DNA of 64,000 bases from [Clostridium] asparagiforme DSM 15981 (GTDB taxonomy: Bacteria; Bacillota; Clostridia; Lachnospirales; Lachnospiraceae), in contig CP102272.1 of NCBI GenBank assembly GCA_025149125.1, positions 1,426,001 through 1,490,000 on the forward strand, in the 5' to 3' direction. The position numbers and the translations under genes are program-made. Numbering within the stretch: position 1 is the stretch's first letter; each line of letters begins with the position of its first letter. Shown here in pieces: positions 62,231-64,000 of this stretch. Below the pieces are notes generated by a model, which made no database searches, was not told the DNA's origin, and saw only the letters and a program-made list of their open reading frames with translations.

Positions 62231-63115
62231 ATGAAACTGAGGAAGCACAGGGAGACGTATCATTTGTTCTGGTCCATTTGCGGAGTGGCGTTTTTTGCCG
62301 CGGCCTACCGCTGGTTTCTGTTTCCGGCCGGTTTGTACGGGGGCGGTTTTACCGGAATCGCCCAGTTGATCAAGCTGTTTTTGCAGGAGGTTGCGGGGAT
62401 CGGGATACCGGAGAAAATGGATTTGACGGGAACGATTTTCTGGTGCATCAACATTCCGCTGTTTGCGCTGGGATATCGATGTATCGGAGGAAAATTCTTA
62501 TACAGGACCATCATAGCGGTGTTCGTCCAGTCCCTGCTTCTGACCTTCATACCGGCCCCGGACGGTCCGCTTTTAGACGATTTACTCTTAAACTGTATGA
62601 TCGGGGGCGCTCTGTCCGGGCTGGGAGTGGGAATGACCCTGAGGGCGGGAGGTTCCGGAGGCGGACTTGACATCGTGGGTTTGTACTGCGCTAAGAAGAT
62701 TCCCGATTTTAGCGTGGGAAAAATCAACGTTTTAATCAATGCGTTTATCTATCTGGCGGCAGCCGTCCGATACGATTTTGAAATCGCGGCCTACTCCATG
62801 GTATTCGCGGTGACGGCGGGGCTTGTGACAGACTGCACCCACTATCAGAATATTAAAATTTCGGCGTTTATTGTAACGGAAAATAAACGGTTGGGGGATT
62901 GTATCAGCCGGGCCGTGGGCCGGGGCGTCACCAGCTGGGAGGGCTGGGGGGAACACAGCCGCCAGGGAAAGATCGTCCACATGGTTGTGATCAACAAATA
63001 TGAGCTGCAGGAGCTGAAACGGCTGATCAAAAAAGAAGACCCCAAGGCATTTGTAATGATTCTTCTGCCGGAGACGGTTATGGGGAATTTTGAGAAACGG
63101 TTGGAAGTTTCATAA
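62231..63115 (+). CDS. YitT family membrane protein (DUF161/DUF2179)
   Basis: 294 residues. Five or six helices with the family GGGFTGIAQL and GGSGGGLDIVGLY motifs, then a cytosolic DUF2179 domain (ISRAVGRGVTSWEGWGEHS, AFVMILLPETVMGNF). Function of the family is not settled; transport or membrane sensing is proposed. It lies 72 bp after the amidohydrolase, probably same transcript, and ends at a terminator. Confidence 0.88.
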   Translation: MKLRKHRETYHLFWSICGVAFFAAAYRWFLFPAGLYGGGFTGIAQLIKLFLQEVAGIGIPEKMDLTGTIFWCINIPLFALGYRCIGGKFLYRTIIAVFVQSLLLTFIPAPDGPLLDDLLLNCMIGGALSGLGVGMTLRAGGSGGGLDIVGLYCAKKIPDFSVGKINVLINAFIYLAAAVRYDFEIAAYSMVFAVTAGLVTDCTHYQNIKISAFIVTENKRLGDCISRAVGRGVTSWEGWGEHSRQGKIVHMVVINKYELQELKRLIKKEDPKAFVMILLPETVMGNFEKRLEVS

Positions 63116-63148
63116 TCGCGGGAACCATAATAGATTTCCATTTCCTTT

Positions 63149-63178
63149 CAGGGCATCCATCGGCTGCCCTGATTTTTT
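63149..63178 (+). terminator. Intrinsic terminator after yitT-like gene
   Basis: CAGGGCA (63149-63155) and TGCCCTG (63165-63171), then six Ts. Confidence 0.8.
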
Positions 63179-63309
63179 ATCGCCGTCCCCCTGGCTATGC
63201 CTTTTTGTTATAACTGAGAAATAAGAAACTGAGATTATGCAAGAGTGCTTTGATTCCCTATAATTGATTACAGAAACCATACAATGTGCACAACGAAAAG
63301 GGGGAAACA

Positions 63310-64000
63310 ATGGAGAAGGAAAAACAAGTAAAAAAGATGAACGTGCCGCACATATTTATCATCATTCTGTGCATCATCCTGCTGGCCTGCCTGGCCACCT
63401 ACGTGGCGCCTCCCGGCGTCTACGACATGGACGAGACGGGATCGGCTATCGCCGGAAGCTACCACCTGGTGGAGCGGGAGCCGGTTTCGCCGTGGGCTGC
63501 GCTTCTGATGATTAAAAAGGGGATTGAGAGCGCGGCATCCGTGATCAGCCTGCTGCTGGTTGCCGGCGGCTCCATCGCCGTGCTGCTGGATACAGGGGCG
63601 TTTAACGACGTGCTGGACTACGGGGTTTACAAGCTGCAGGACAAGAGCACGAAGGTGCTGGTTCCGGCGATTGTGGTTTTAATGTCCGCGCTGGGGGCAT
63701 TTGCGGGGAATGACTCTATGATCGCCTTTGTAACCGTGGGGCTGGTGATCTGCGCCAGGCTGCGGCTGGACCGGATCACGGCCATGGGGATGTTCTACCT
63801 TGGGTATCTGATCGGTTTGGGATCCAGCTTTACCTCCAGCATGCTGATCCAGTACCAGGTCATGGCGGGGGTGGAGCCGCTGTCCGGCATGGGGGCCCGT
63901 TTCGTCGTGTGGACGATATTTACCGCAATCAACGCTCTGTACTGCACCCGGTATGCGGTTCGCATTTCCCGGGATCCCGGAAAGAGCCTGGCCAGGAAGC
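63310..64000 (+). CDS. YfcC family / C4-dicarboxylate anaerobic carrier-like protein (3' end outside window)
   Basis: First 230 residues of a longer membrane protein (full family length ~450-500). N-terminal helix FIIILCIILLACLATYVAPPG with the family's VAPPGVYD turn, then further helices and the FAGNDSMIAF loop. YfcC/DcuC-like carriers move amino acids or dicarboxylates. ATG 63310 follows AAAGGGGG. A TATAAT box lies at 63259, with no strong -35. The frame is open to the window edge. Confidence 0.8.
   Translation, partial: MEKEKQVKKMNVPHIFIIILCIILLACLATYVAPPGVYDMDETGSAIAGSYHLVEREPVSPWAALLMIKKGIESAASVISLLLVAGGSIAVLLDTGAFNDVLDYGVYKLQDKSTKVLVPAIVVLMSALGAFAGNDSMIAFVTVGLVICARLRLDRITAMGMFYLGYLIGLGSSFTSSMLIQYQVMAGVEPLSGMGARFVVWTIFTAINALYCTRYAVRISRDPGKSLARK

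Overview
The window reads as chromosome of an anaerobic, GC-rich Clostridia, most likely a gut Lachnospiraceae (Enterocloster/Clostridium cluster XIVa type). The reasons are strong GGAGG ribosome-binding sites, [FeFe]-hydrogenases, a PrdR/RocR-style sigma-54 activator, an AgrC/AgrA-type pair, oligopeptide and sugar ABC operons, an IS1182-type transposase, and no sign of an oxygen-respiratory gene. I saw no rRNA, tRNA or CRISPR array. This taxonomic call is inference from gene content.

Layout. 1-6.1 kb: an Opp/Dpp-type transporter, a YhcH/NanQ-type sugar anomerase, a sialate-lyase-type aldolase and a beta-propeller glycosidase-like protein, together a probable amino-sugar scavenging operon. 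6.4-12.8 kb: a chimeric LacI regulator carrying a solute-binding-protein-like C-terminal half, then a glycerophosphodiester phosphodiesterase and a sugar-type ABC importer without its own ATPase; a shared ACGTWCSAA motif precedes both units. 13-18.7 kb: a DUF2087 regulator, a 35-bp tandem repeat, a lipoprotein, a LarA-like racemase homologue and a MATE exporter. 18.8-24.7 kb: a sigma-54 activator divergent from a sigma-54-promoter operon encoding an enolase-superfamily enzyme, a BCCT carrier and a split UxaA-type dehydratase. 24.7-27.4 kb: a NitT/TauT-type ABC importer. 27.7-32.7 kb: a putative H2-sensing module (2Fe-2S protein, PAS-bearing [FeFe]-hydrogenase, SpoIIE-type phosphatase) followed by a group-B-type [FeFe]-hydrogenase. 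32.7-39.7 kb: an AgrC/AgrA-like two-component pair divergent from a 1565-residue secreted repeat protein.

40-64 kb is the most unusual part. It is a catabolic island with a UbiD decarboxylase, an MFS carrier, UbiX, a LpdD-like protein and IPP isomerase (a complete prenyl-FMN decarboxylase kit), a PucR regulator, two full sets of xanthine-dehydrogenase-family subunits with a MocA-like Mo-cofactor enzyme between them, two LysR regulators, a DUF3100 membrane pair, an amidohydrolase, YitT, and the start of a YfcC-type carrier. One FAD subunit has a complete GltD-type NAD(P)H oxidoreductase inserted in its iron-sulfur loop. A 28-bp palindrome (CTACAAAA-N12-TTTTGTAG) with an identical gap sits at the same distance upstream of a TATACT box in front of both the ubiD operon and the first molybdenum operon, and next to the pucR gene. 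This suggests one regulon that decarboxylates and then hydroxylates or dehydroxylates an aromatic or N-heteroaromatic acid. An IS1182-type copy broken by a single-base deletion and a 37-codon remnant of a flavin oxidoreductase mark recombination inside the island.
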